64,000 nt of DNA, from positions 313,555 through 377,554 of the forward strand of contig NMRA01000273.1 of NCBI GenBank assembly GCA_002633005.1, written 5' to 3'. The notes beneath the pieces are model-generated. The model searched no databases. It saw only the letters and a program-made list of their open reading frames with translations, and had not been told where the DNA came from. A program made the position numbers and the translations under genes. The first letter of the stretch is position 1; every line of letters begins with the position of its first letter. Below are positions 46,591-57,080 of the stretch, in pieces. This DNA is from Phoronis australis (Eukaryota; Phoronida; Phoronidae).

Positions 46591-47715
46591 AGTTCCTAAA
46601 GTTTTAGGACGTCTCTTGGGAGAAGATGACATCAAAATTTGTTTGGAAATTTGGTTTGCTGGTATTAAAATAATGAAAACTTATGATGAAGTGAAACCAA
46701 TTGTGATAATTTGCTGTGACGTGTACGCAACCTCATGAAAGAACGACAGTTGATTGAAGAATTGGCAAACAAAGAAACTGGCCAATGGGTGATGCAATAT
46801 TTCATGGCGCCGAAAGCCGACGCGAAGATAGTGCTGCAAATTTAGTAGCAGAATAATGGTAGAACGCCAATTTAATTCCAGCAACGGTAAATAATTCAGT
46901 GTGCTCAAGGAAGAGTGTAGTTTGTAATGACACTAACTTTGTGTCAGATTTTATTTGGTCTGTCTTTACCCACATCAGCCCATAGCTGTATGTTTAGTAT
47001 GTAGCTTTGCGCCAAGGCTACTTCTTGCGTTGCTGGAAATTTATCGACGTCAAAAGTTTCTTGGTAGTAATTCTGCATTTTCTTAAAATGATACTAGCCC
47101 TCATAGATGTTATCATCAACGCACGAAACAATAATTTTTATTGACTTTGGCAGCATGTTTGTGGTGACCGATGCAAGACGCCGGGGGACTGAACTTTGGG
47201 TTGGGCGAGTAGATTTCCTGGCTCACTCACCCAGCTGGCGAGCAGGGTTTTGAAACCTGGGTATATCCCTGCTGTATTGTAAACACAATCCTAATGGTTT
47301 AATTCTGTTTAAAAGTAATGCCAAGTAGTTCAGTATCATTTGCTTAGCTGCTAAACTGCTAAGTTTAATTACTGTGCCAAATCTTTACACAGATGGGCAG
47401 ATTACAAGGCTTTATGTTGTCCACTTAAAACAGTCTTCGTTTGGGTAGGCCTGCAACCTAAGGTATTTAAAATGTACACAACATGACTCTAGTACCTCAA
47501 AATAAATTTTATTATTATATCTTACTTGATTTCAGTGCCTTTAGTGCACAGCTCATAAAGAAACACGCAAAAATTGAAAAAATAATAATTATGTACATCG
47601 TCATGGGTTGAACCCAAGTCGTTCGCCATACTGTTCGGATCAGAGACAAAGTGTATAGAGTGAAGTGAAAGCAAAGTACATTTAGCGTCGAGAAGGTTCG
47701 TAGAGGGACAAAAAG

Positions 47716-47925
47716 ATGTGTTGCCGGAGGCTGCAGCAACAGCAGCCAGGCGGAGAACGTCTCGGTGTTCCGAAGGACACCAAAGTTGCGCAGAAGTGGC
47801 ATCGCTTCGTGCGCCGAACGAGAGTGTGGGTCCTCATCGTGGACCAAGCGATTCGGTCCGGGGCCACTCTGTGTTTTGCCCACTTTGAGGACTTGTGTTT
47901 CGACTCCAGTCACAGGAGATGTTAC
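47716..47925 (+). pseudogene. THAP-type zinc-finger remnant (frameshifted)
   Basis: MCCR in one frame, GCSNSSQAENVSVFR in the next, then VPKDTKVAQKWHRFVRRTRV back in the first, then ATLCFAHFEDLCFDSS. Together these follow the C2CH THAP order: C..C near the start, FPKD-like step, tryptophan, C..HF, CF. THAP domains bind transposon ends or promoters. At least two frameshifts, so not translatable as one domain. Confidence 0.6.
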
Positions 47926-47984
47926 GATGAAGGCCTGGTGCAATAAAGGACAATATTTATCATTCAGAAACATCGGCTCTCAAT

Positions 47985-48227
47985 TCAGGATCGTCTGTTG
48001 GATGACTGGGTTGACTCGCCGAGCCCGAGGCCGCTCTCTCGTGGGAGGATCCAGTTCGTAAGGCTCAAAGTAGAAAAGTATGCAGCCGGAAGCACATCAA
48101 ACTTGTTCTCACTTTCGTGCAACCCCATTTCCTCATCCTGGCCACCATTTTCGTATGTTTCTTCATAGTATTCATTCAATTCTTGCTCATAATCATCGTC
48201 ACTTTCAAATTTACTGTTCTCTGCCAT
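47985..48227 (-). CDS. Acidic N-terminal ORF (MAENSKFESDDDYEQELNEY)
   Basis: ATG at 48227. Residues 1-45 are rich in D, E and Y. A shifted frame afterwards reads FYFEPYELDPPTRERPRARR, which follows on better than the open frame and resembles the EPY.FEP step of short P2X7-intracellular-like proteins common around DNA transposons. I rate the relation as suggestive only. Probably a frameshifted remnant. Confidence 0.4.
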   Translation of the reverse strand: MAENSKFESDDDYEQELNEYYEETYENGGQDEEMGLHESENKFDVLPAAYFSTLSLTNWILPRESGLGLGESTQSSNRRS

Positions 48228-48299
48228 TGTTCAGTGCTAGTCACTGATCTCTTGTGTTCAACCCATGACGTCACCTGGCGGGAAATCTGAAAATTGGCA

Positions 48300-49349
48300 A
48301 AATTGAAAGAAAAATCAAAATTTCGAACTAATTACACAAAATAAACATGGGTTTAGCTAAATTTTACGTCATACATTTAGTCTGTGGCCACCGGTAATTC
48401 AAAATGTGTAAAAATCTATGGTGTGTACTGTTTAAGGACCCAGCATTGTTAATTAGGTCAAGGCTGTGAAGCTGCAAACTTATAAAACAAGAATATATTA
48501 AGGTTGTGACTGTAATTGTTGACATTGAAGAAATCAATGAGCTCCATTTGTCCACTCTTTGATCATCCGTACAAATAATTGGAAATGGTTCCCATCAACC
48601 CAAAACAAACCAAAACTATGATTTTCAAAGATGGTCTTGTAGTTGGCTTTAAAAGTGATTTTTTGAGAGTACAAGGTGTATGCGAAGTCTGAACATAGGT
48701 GTTTATGAGCAGACTATGTAGCAATCTATGCAAAAATAGCCAAGTGCATGTTGTGAAACTAAGGTGGCTGGTTTGGTGTTACAATTTTGGCTGACCCTAA
48801 ATCAGGCGATCTTGCTAAATATGAGAAGAGTCATTGTTGAGGAGTACAAGGCATTCTGCCTGCCTGTCAGTCTGTCCTTCCTGGTTCAATTTACAAGAAG
48901 TATCATTTCACTTTGGGAGCTTTGTATTGATGCCCTGATCAGGTCATAGGGTGTTCAGAGTTCATGCAGTCCTGTCTATTGCCCACTAATCGGTAAAAAA
49001 TACCAGGCATTTCTTTGAAGGATAATATTTCAAGTGACCTGAGCACATGCCAACATCAAAATAAACTTGCCTTTGTGACGTTTGTTCAAAGTTTTCATTA
49101 TTCAAAGGAATTATGCGATTTTTAAAGAATCGAAGTCTTAGATTTAAATGTTCTTACTGATACTTCTGTTGTGAGGTATTATCAAAAAAATGGAAGCCTT
49201 GTTTGCATGGTACCATTGTGACTGATAAGAAGAGCTAAATGTGAATACCATACTGAATATTAAATCTGTAGTAGGTCAGCCTTTCATCCAATTTCCACCA
49301 CTTAACATTCAACGCTCGCGATGCCATCAATCGGCATTTGGTGAATTTG
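48300..49349. other. Non-coding stretch
   Basis: Nothing supported on either strand. Confidence 0.4.
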
Positions 49350-49650
49350 GCAAAAATCCCAGGTCGCCAAGAGTGAAAATTTCAGGTGTCCAAATCCATT
49401 GCAAGGTTTATTATCGTATCTGGCGTATAAAAGGTCGTAGCTCCATCCGCTGACCTCCGATTTTCCCCCATCAATGCCTAACAGTAGGCGTACCTTCATT
49501 CTCTAACTCATGCCCTCCTGCAGGCAAACGAACAATTAGTACGCGGAGTCGACCACATGGATTGCTGGGCTGGTGCGAATTTCGCTGATCTTGCCTGATT
49601 TTTACCCGACAATTCCGATTTCTGTCTGTTTACTTCCTGTTGTAATTTAA

Positions 49651-50788
49651 CCCTTATCCTGCGCTAGGCGAGGTCAGCCGATAAGCCAATTATCCAATTA
49701 TGCATGGGGTGTACTCAATCGCCTATAATAAGCTACGGCTAGACTGCGCAAGGAGGGTGTACTCACCCCAGGACACTGGTGTTTTTCATTCAGAAATTGT
49801 GAAAGCCCGTATGCTGTTTATATGTGAGCATGCGCATTCCACAGTTCATAGTTTCCTGTACATTTTTCTGATTTACAACATATATGGCTGTGGTGAGTTG
49901 TTGCCGAGATATTTGAAAGTTTACACAAGTTTTATCTTGGCTGGTGCCAAACTTGGTAAGATGACTGTTGACCAGTTTCTTGAGGAAGTGTTCATGGACT
50001 CAGAAAGTGAAAACGAGCTGGAATTGGCACTCGAAAGTGACGGTGACAGTGACTGGGAAACTAATACGACAGTCACAAGTAATGCAGATTCTATCGATTT
50101 GGATCTCAGTGCAATTTTGGAGGAGTTACCGGTCCCTGAAGCTGAACTTGGACAGGCCTACGACGAAGCTTGGCCCATGCCCTTCGCGCATAATACAGGG
50201 CCTCTGAAACATGATGGAACTCATTCAGAACTAGATATTTTTGTGACTTTTTTGTGTCCCCACCCGTGTTTTCAAGTTTTTGCTCACCAAGGTGAACTTC
50301 AAAACAGACTTTAGCAAGCGACTGTACCAGTCATAAATTTGTTATTGTGCAAAGTTGAGGTATTTTATATACTGTACATTCTTGTTTGTAGATGGGATGT
50401 TACATACAATAAATCTGCTTTATTAAACATGCAAGTCCCATGAATTCCCTTTTAAAAATGCTTATTTCGGTTTTTGAGTGTCGGCTATAATGTTCTCATG
50501 TGCGAAAACAGATAAAAACAAAGGGCGTCCAGTTTGAAAGTTTATAGAATTATTTACACCAAGGCTATGATAAAGATATGTATCTGGTGAAAATCTCCAT
50601 TAAATAACTTTTGTGTAGACTACTTTTATGTGAAGTTGACACTACCCCTTCAAATTTCCAATTTAAAAATGTTTGGTCATTAATTTGAGTGACCTTCATA
50701 ATAGCCCAGTGCACAGCAGCAGCGGTGACCTTCTTAGCTCAGCACACTCGGAAAGTTGTCTGAATAGAGGCTTAGCAGGATATAAGGG
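49651..50788. mobile_element. piggyBac-type element with TTAA target duplications
   Basis: TTAA flanks both sides (49647-49650 and 50789-50792). The left end is CCCTTATCCTGCGCTAGGC. The reverse complement of the right end is CCCTTATATCCTGCTAAGCC, an inverted repeat with a 2-base gap. CCC next to TTAA is the piggyBac signature. At 1138 bp it is too short for a full transposase (~550-600 aa) and so is a non-autonomous derivative that keeps only an N-terminal ORF. It is nested in repeat A copy 3. Confidence 0.87.
49961..50314 (+). CDS. piggyBac transposase N-terminal ORF, truncated
   Basis: I prefer the ATG at 49961 (MTVDQFLEEVFMDSESENEL) over the longer open frame from 49700, because the acidic N-terminus begins there. 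117 residues: acidic stretch ESDGDSDWETNT, then LSAILEELPVPE, then MPFAHNTGPLKHDGTHSELD followed by IFVTFL. That last part resembles the F(T/G)..TGP......P.D.F..F step at the start of the piggyBac DDE-domain region. The catalytic aspartates and the cysteine-rich C-terminus are missing. Assignment is supported mostly by the flanking ends. Confidence 0.55.
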   Translation: MTVDQFLEEVFMDSESENELELALESDGDSDWETNTTVTSNADSIDLDLSAILEELPVPEAELGQAYDEAWPMPFAHNTGPLKHDGTHSELDIFVTFLCPHPCFQVFAHQGELQNRL

Positions 50789-51360
50789 TTAAGGGTGGTT
50801 TCATGAAATCAATTTAACAATTGTGAATCAAAGTTAATAAATCTAGAAAAAGTGTTAGTAATTTAAAGTTTGGAAGTTAGTACGAACTTTGAAGCAAATT
50901 TAGAGGGAATTGTTTAATTTGATACTCGCTGTGGGGACTTCATGTCGGAATTTTTCCCAGGTCGCCAAACACAATCTGTGGTCACATTGGTGACCTGCAG
51001 CTCGTCAGATGAAGTGCTGACATTATAAAGCCTTTTCATACTGTCACTTAACTCTGGTCTGAGTGGAGTGTCTAGTCATAAATTGCAAAGTTAACTAAAG
51101 CGTTCATACCGTCTTCGGTAGTTAACGAACATTGAAGCAAACGATAGGTGACTGTTGTCATCAAAGTAATCACAAGGTAGTGCTATACGCTAAGATTTTT
51201 TAATTTGACAATTTGGGAACATTTACATGTGCTAATTGACATAAATCTTATTATTAATTTGGTGATTATTCGAGCAAAATATAAGCAACTATTAGCTACG
51301 ACCCTTTAATTATTGACGATAACAGTGCCACCTGGCAATAACTTTGACAGGATAGAAGTT

Positions 51361-51500
51361 GACTGTTCATACTGCACTGCAGCGTTGACGCTTTGCTAAT
51401 AAGTCCACATGTTTACTGCGAAGTTAACTGGTGCTGTTAACTTCAATCCAGGGCCAAATATAACCGTTCATACTGACCGCAACTCCACAAAACATCGTCG
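51361..51500 (+). repeat. Repeat B, copy 2
   Basis: AGTCCACATGTTTACTGCGA, AGTTAAC, GCTGTTAACTTCAATCC and CTCCACAAAACAT parallel 43580-43690. The frame at 51409-51609 is a by-product. Confidence 0.6.
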
Positions 51501-51734
51501 TGTTCATGTTAGAGTAAAAGGCCCTGTAAACCTGGGCTCAACTTATGCCTTATTCAGATTAGAGATGATGTCTGAGGTGGGAAAGAACGGCGCATTATAC
51601 AGATCCTAATTTTTTTTTAAAAACAGAGAACTTTGTTTAAGCAAACATAAAGTACTGTTTTCTTCCGGTTTTATTCGTTTGATAAATTAGCAAGTTTCGT
51701 TTCATGATTTCTAGGTGTTTAAGAGCATGAAGTT

Positions 51735-51803
51735 GGTGTGGCAATTGCCTTACTTTTTTGCTAGAAGGTGGTGTGGCAATTACCTTACTTTTTTGCTAGA
51801 TTA
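51735..51803. repeat. Two-copy 35-bp tandem repeat
   Basis: GGTGTGGCAATTGCCTTACT and GGTGTGGCAATTACCTTACT, each followed by TTTTTGCTAGA, start at 51735 and 51770. Confidence 0.9.
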
Positions 51804-52561
51804 TGCCGCTCAGCTCTGTTTTGCAGATGCCTTGCTGCACACCATCTTTATTATTTAAAACCAGAAAAAGAATGACCCCATCTTCAGAAAAAATAAGCAA
51901 CTACTTGAGCACGTCTGCTACCAATTGATTGTCAATTGCTTTGTGGCCAGAGTGGTGGAATTTGATGGATTGTGTTCTATATTTAGTGACTACAGAAATC
52001 AACGAAACTTGAAATAATGTATTATGGATCTATTAATTCTTCACTTATTTAGCTCATAATATGGCCGACAGGTGAAATTTTATTTTGTCTAATGAAGTTT
52101 CCATCATTCGCAGCCAGATAGTCAGACTTTAAAAGTGGAAAAATGACAGTTTTGGCCGAAATAAGTGAAGCATTACTGAAATGTTGTTTATTGCCAGCCG
52201 TGATTCATGCTTTTTATGGAAGTTGCTTTCTTGGATCTGGAAACCAGTTGAAGTTCCAGTGTTGGAAGCTGAACACTTAGTGGCATGTTCCTATGCGTAT
52301 AGTATCCTTAGGAAACTTCCGCTATGTTAGCTGCTCTCAAAAGTTTTTGAGGAACTGTGATTTGCATGCCGTGTTGTTACTTCTGTGGGATTGGACCATT
52401 CTGCGACTGGAGACACTCAAATGAAAGGGAGTGTGTTCATTTTAAACTTTGCTTAGATTAGATAGCTATACTAGCTATAAGTAATACAGCCCAGTTGTTC
52501 TATTTTATGGGGGTGCACTTATTTGTTTTTGCTAGTAATGTGGGATCAAACAGTCATTAGT

Positions 52562-52977
52562 GCTGTTTACACTACAGAAGTTGACACGGATCAGCTGACA
52601 CGGAATGAGATGTTCCAGTGTGCAAGCGGGACTGACGCAGAGCAAATTGACACCGCGGTGAAAACTTTTGCCACCCGTTTGTGAGGTGGGGCAATTTGCG
52701 CTCGAACATCTTGCTCCGTGTCAATTATATGTCTAAACGCAAAACTAGGACAAGGCGGAAAGGATCATCTCTGCTGCCCATGTGCAATGACCTACATATG
52801 GGTTCTCTGTCTCTGCAACTCCAACTATTTGAAAACCTGCAAACGTGCATTCCACTCTCCAGCGTACAACTTTGGTCTTGCCACAGTTAATGAAATTGCG
52901 TGTGTAAACGGCCACTCGACACAGATCAAGTTGTTCCGTGTCAGTTGTGCTGGATTAAAAGTTGATGTCTAAACGGG
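52562..52977. mobile_element. Possible MITE with GTTTA-type imperfect inverted ends
   Basis: The left end GCTGTTTACACTACAGAAGT is followed by GACACGGATCAGCTGACACGG. The right end, reverse-complemented, starts CCGTTTAGACATCAACTTTT and contains CAACTGACACGGAACAACTT. The shared GTTTA-ACA and CTGACACGGA blocks are inverted. Inner frames (52681-52972) are by-products. No target duplication is clear. Confidence 0.5.
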
Positions 52978-52989
52978 ACTATTGCCTCA

Positions 52990-54410
52990 AGAGGTAATCG
53001 GAGATTTAACAAATACATTTAGTTTGATTTTTCGCTCATGAAAAGAATTGATAAAATATTACAATGCAAATGTAAAAACTGATCATTTACTTATAACTTT
53101 CGTTCAACTGAACAGTATTGTGTTCTTTTTATGATTGCATTGTTTGTGCTTTACTTGCAAATGAAGAATGCAAAATTAACGTTTCATCAGTGCACATAAT
53201 TCATTCACCATTAAACAAAAATGGAAACATTAACTTTGAGGACATGTCACTGTAATTGACAATCTGTTACATGCATGTATCTCTACACGCGTAAAACAAT
53301 TGATCTCTAGTTTGATACTATTTTCTTGCCGCCAAAGGGCTGATATGTGCTGTGACTGTGGGGAAACATCTATAAAACATTGATGAAACAATAAACAACT
53401 GCAGTACAGTGTTGTAACAATAAAGACATTGCTGTTAATCTGGGTGCATTCTGGAGGAGCTTGCAGGATGTTGTTATTTCTTTGTTGAGTTAACTCTGTG
53501 CAAGGGATGAATGATAAGTACCCACTGTCATTTATGATTTCAGGGGGCAATACAAGTTCATCCACTCATCCCTAGGCTCACAACTGTTCTTAGAATCATT
53601 TAGATAAGCGTGGTATTTATTGCTAGTAGCAACACATCTGTCAACATTTCATTTGTCCTCAATGAAAAACCATCTCTGATTAATGATTTCTGTGTTATTT
53701 ACATAAACCTAGCCTGAACCCAGATTGTTTGAAATTAAGCAATGAATGAAGTTGCCTTGATTAAGTGTTGTCAGTGTCATTGTGTTGCTAGAGTTTGCAC
53801 TTGTTTCTCATTCGTTCACAGGTTGTGTCCAGCTCTTATTTGAACTTGTTGTTGCTGGAAAGTCAACAAATTCAGAAATAAAAATAAAAATATGCAATTT
53901 GGCATGCCTAGGACTGTCTTCGTCAGATTGTATTTTTGGGATTAAAAGATCCAAATCCAGGATGTATTCCTGTCTAGTTTGCTCAGACCTTATATTTAGG
54001 ATAGTACATCATCAAAGGTCCAGTTCAAGTTTTATATTTGTTTTGGCTATTTTGTGTACATGTGGGGTAGATGGCACACTGCACTGAACAAAACTTATAG
54101 TAACCACTTTTCCCAGTTGAAAGTGCGCATGATTTTTAAAAATGCCTAATTGGTGTATTCTGTAGCTTGAGTACATTGTGCAAGTTTGATACGATTGTGC
54201 AAGATAACACAAAAACGCATAAACGAAGAGCGAGTGTTTCGCAAATAAGCCACTGAAATGATTGGTCGGCGCTGGAATGGGGAATTATAGAAAGGTGTAA
54301 ATTAAGTAATTGTTTCTGTTCAATCAGCCAAGATTTTTTCTTAGAAGCGTCTTCTGAGGATCTATTGTTACGGTAGGTGCTCCATTTGAACTTGTATTTC
54401 ATGAGTTTGC
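52990..54410. other. Non-coding stretch before the Ig exon
   Basis: No exon or repeat recognised. Frames at 53230-53565 (-) and 53782-54087 (+) lack motifs. Confidence 0.4.
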
Positions 54411-54426
54411 TTTGAATTTTTTCCAG

Positions 54427-54733
54427 AACAAAGCTTGGAACAATCACGTTTCTTCATCAATACTCGGGTAGTCCAGACTCAGAGGTGGGGCTCAGTGGTT
54501 ATCGATTGCAAAGTACCGAGTGGATTCTCACCAGATACAATATGGTGGAAAAAAAATGGCGAGAGGGTAACTAACAACAGTCGCATCCACGTATTGGCCA
54601 ATGGTTCGCTCAGTATCAGTAAAGCACGATGGAACACCAAAGCTGGCAGATCGGATGAAGGCCTTTACAGTTGTTACGCATCAGATCAGATAGGAAGCCT
54701 TTTGGTCAGCAATACTCGCGTGGTTATCGTCTG
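54427..54733 (+). CDS. First Ig-domain exon of a DCC/neogenin-like receptor
   Basis: Acceptor TTTTTTCCAG, donor GTAAGT at 54734; both boundaries are phase 1, the classic symmetrical Ig-domain exon. The domain runs FINTRVVQTQRWGSVVIDCK (first cysteine), TIWWKKNGERV (core tryptophan), HVLANGSLSISKA, then SDEGLYSCYASDQIGSLLVS (DxGxYxC with the second cysteine) and ends NTRVVIV. NGSL.I, (P/S)DEG.Y.C.A and G.L.S...V.V in this arrangement resemble the first Ig domain of DCC, neogenin, protogenin and IGDCC proteins. These are axon-guidance and tissue-organising transmembrane receptors with four Ig and several FN3 domains. No second Ig exon is seen by 64000. Other I-set families (ROBO, LRIG-like) are possible; the Ig call is firm, the subfamily less so. 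Confidence 0.85.
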
Positions 54734-54821
54734 TAAGTCTGACTCTTTGAGTGTTGTAGACTTGTGAGAACAGTTTATTTGTTTCTAATTGTTAAAAGAT
54801 GAAAGTAACAAAGTCCTTTTT

Positions 54822-54974
54822 ATTATGTGCCCACATATACTTATGTAGCGGCACATTGCTGTCATTGCTGCCTGGCATCCTGTGTCTCCTGTGTCTGCAT
54901 TTGTCCGTCTGCAGGTGTATATCTTAAAACTCATGCAGCATCTTCACAAAATTTGGTTGGTGTGTTCCTCTGAA
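54822..54974. repeat. Repeat E, single-unit fragment
   Basis: TTATGTGCCCACATATACTT, then GGCACATTGCTGTC, GTATATCTTAAAACTCATGC and TTCACAAAATTTGG: the hairpin-type start and first half-unit of block 3, truncated before the CTAGTGGC landmark. Confidence 0.7.
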
Positions 54975-55402
54975 CATGCTATGAATAGTCCCACTAAATA
55001 AGATTGGTCCTAACCACGCTCGTCAAGGTAAACGGTGGGGTATGGAAAATTGAACTAGACCGTATTTATCCACCTTGGCTGAGTCGCGCTTGGCTCACGA
55101 TCAAGGGGATGCTGCCAAGCTGCTCTATTTATCGAGTCACGAGTGAGGATAATTGGTTTCGCTCATGCGGATATGATCAGCTGATTACAATCTACCTAGC
55201 AGACTGTACTTTTTATGGAGAGAGTTACAAGTAGTTTTTACTGTAATATTTGAAAAGAGGAGTGAAAACAAATATGAGTACAACTTTGAATTTTTCAAAT
55301 CGGCCTAGGATAAGAGATTTTGCAGCACAGCAACACTCACGATTACTTTCAATCGGCGCGCACGAATACAAAAATATAGGACCCAAGTTATTTAGATTTT
55401 GG
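54975..55402 (+). repeat. Repeat G, copy 1 (428 bp)
   Basis: From CATGCTATGAATAGTCCCAC to CCAAGTTATTTAGATTTTGG; about 95% like 56652-57079 by eye. It contains short open frames (55004-55234, 55250-55441), interrupted in the second copy, so probably not coding. Confidence 0.9.
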
Positions 55403-56651
55403 AACACATGCATTGCAATATTCAAAATACGTTTATTATGAATCTTACAAGCTGTAAAACGACGTTGTTCAATTTCATTGTGCTCATTCATTGTCAGCCG
55501 TCAAATCGGCAATTTCCGAGATGTGATCTGCGGCGTGCGTGTATGTGTACAAAACACGTGATTGTTATGTTCCTGAAGTACGAAAATTAAGAAACTTTAG
55601 CGTGACAACAACATGTGCGTCCATCCAGAGATTTTTCTCGTGTTGTGGGGTACGATGTAGCGCAGATTTGCACTTAATCGCAATTAATCTGGACTCCGCA
55701 TGAACTTCAAAAATTGTTGAACATAAGGAAGATTTCAGGTAATTTGTTGAGTCGAAACTATATTTTTATTCAAGAGTTCAAGTTTTCCTATTGACGATCG
55801 CGATTCAGCGACGCATCAGTCGGCAAGTTTTCGCCCTGTGGTGAGCACAATTTTTTGAAAAATTATCGTAATTTAACAACGGAAGTTCATAGCAATGCAC
55901 CACAATTTTGTAGAAAGACTGTCATAGGCTAAAAATACGTCAGAGCGTAAATTTTATGAATCCTAGCTTCCGATTTTACCCGTTTGGGAAACCGGCTTTC
56001 AACTGCCGTTGGCTACAATAAGAATCCCCTCCCAGTGAAATGAATTTATCTAAGCATTTATTAGAGCCAATACAGTATATAGCTTTCCACCAAAGCTAGG
56101 TGATGCTAGGACATTATTCTTTGTTGCATTAGTAACTGGTCTTGGCTAATTATCATTTTATGGCCTGGTCATCCATTCAGCCAAAAGTAGTTCTAGAGGT
56201 GGATTATCAGCCAATTATTCACGCATGCTGACTCACAATAGAAGCCTGATAAGAGTGAAGGAGGATAAATGCAGTGTTCCTACAGTTTCTTGTGCTAGTG
56301 GATGTGTTCACCACATGAACATAATGCCGGATGACCATCAAAACTTTTGGCCATATCCAACTACTGAGCTGTAACAATGCATGTGTTTGTCAATTTAATG
56401 TTTTTACATTAATTAATTGTCTCTATCTACAAGCCGACTTCTGCTGTACCTGTGGTTGTAATTACATAGTGAAATGAAATTTCTCCAAGTATGATTGAAA
56501 AAAGGTTTTTTCATAACTAGTCTCAGTGAAGGTATGTTTATAAGTAAAATCAACTTACTCAGAGACTGGAGTGTGTGACAGCGAGGGATAGAGGCTACTG
56601 TAGTGAAGCAAGGTACTATATTGTACAGACAAAATGCACGAGATCTCGTTG

Positions 56652-57079
56652 CATGCTATGAACATTCCCACTAAATAAAATTGGTTCTAACCCTGGTGTT
56701 TAAGGTAAACGGCGGGGTATGGAAAATTGAACTAGACCGTATTTATCCACCTTGGCTGAGACGCGCTCGGCTCATGCTCAAAGGGATGCCGCCAAGCTGC
56801 TCTATTCATCGAGTCAGGAGCGAGGATAATTGACTTCGCTCATGCGGATATGATCAGCTGATTACAGTCTAGCCTAACAACTGTACTTTTTATGGAGAGA
56901 ATTTTACGTAGTTTTTACTGTAATATTTGAAAAGAGGAGCGAAAACAAATATGAGTACAACTTTGAATTTTTCAAATCGGCCCAGGATAAGAGATTTTGC
57001 AACACAGCAACACTCACGATTACTTTCATTCGGCGCGCACTAATACAAAAATATAGGACCCAAGTTATTTAGATTTTGG
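56652..57079 (+). repeat. Repeat G, copy 2 (428 bp)
   Basis: Same length and orientation as copy 1, 1677 bp downstream. It ends exactly at the ambiguous base 57080, where a foldback element starts, whereas copy 1 continues into unrelated sequence. Confidence 0.9.
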
Positions 57080-57080
57080 N

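Larger units (their letters stand above)
45265..46595. repeat. Repeat E block 3, with two hairpin-bearing unit starts
   Basis: CGCCCACATATTTATATGTGG occurs at about 45281 and 45477, an 8-bp-stem palindrome (CCACATAT/ATATGTGG) marking the left end of units. CYAGTGGC landmarks lie at 45460, 45654 (variant), 45800, 45960, 46099 (variant), 46244, 46420 and 46582. The text between is the same as in block 2. The left edge may be the true end of the element. Confidence 0.88.
47599..48270. mobile_element. 672-bp element with 20-bp inverted ends, THAP remnant and acidic ORF
   Basis: Left end CGTCATGGGTTGAACCCAAG (47599-47618) and the reverse complement of the right end, CGTCATGGGTTGAACACAAG (48251-48270), match 19/20. 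Inside are a broken THAP-type zinc finger on + and an acidic ORF on -, converging. Such ends suggest a cut-and-paste DNA transposon or its deletion derivative. The superfamily is not settled because no transposase core is present. Confidence 0.65.
49350..51015 (+). repeat. Dispersed repeat A, copy 3, split by a piggyBac insertion
   Basis: The left half (49350-49650) runs from TTTGGCAAAAATCCCAGGTC to CTTCCTGTTGTAATTTAA. The right half (50789-51015) runs from TTAAGGGTGG through GTGTTAGTAATTTAAAGTTT and GATACTCGCTGTGG to GCCAAACACAATCT. Removing 49651-50788 plus one TTAA restores the order seen in copies 1 and 2. Confidence 0.85.
30152..54426 (+). other. Intron 1 of the receptor gene (~24.3 kb)
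   Basis: Bounded by GTGAGT at 30152 and TTTTTTCCAG ending at 54426. It contains only mobile-element relics and repeats that I can recognise, listed separately. 30152-33287, 36086-39040, 43700-45265 and 46600-47598 show no supportable exon or RNA gene. Confidence 0.6.

Noticed and set aside
46596-46870. Weak likeness between about 31065-31150 and 46780-46870 (AAATTTAGTAGYARAATAATG)
   Set aside because: Only a short stretch matches; too little to define a repeat family.
55004-55491. Short frames in repeat G copy 1
   Set aside because: Interrupted by stops in copy 2.
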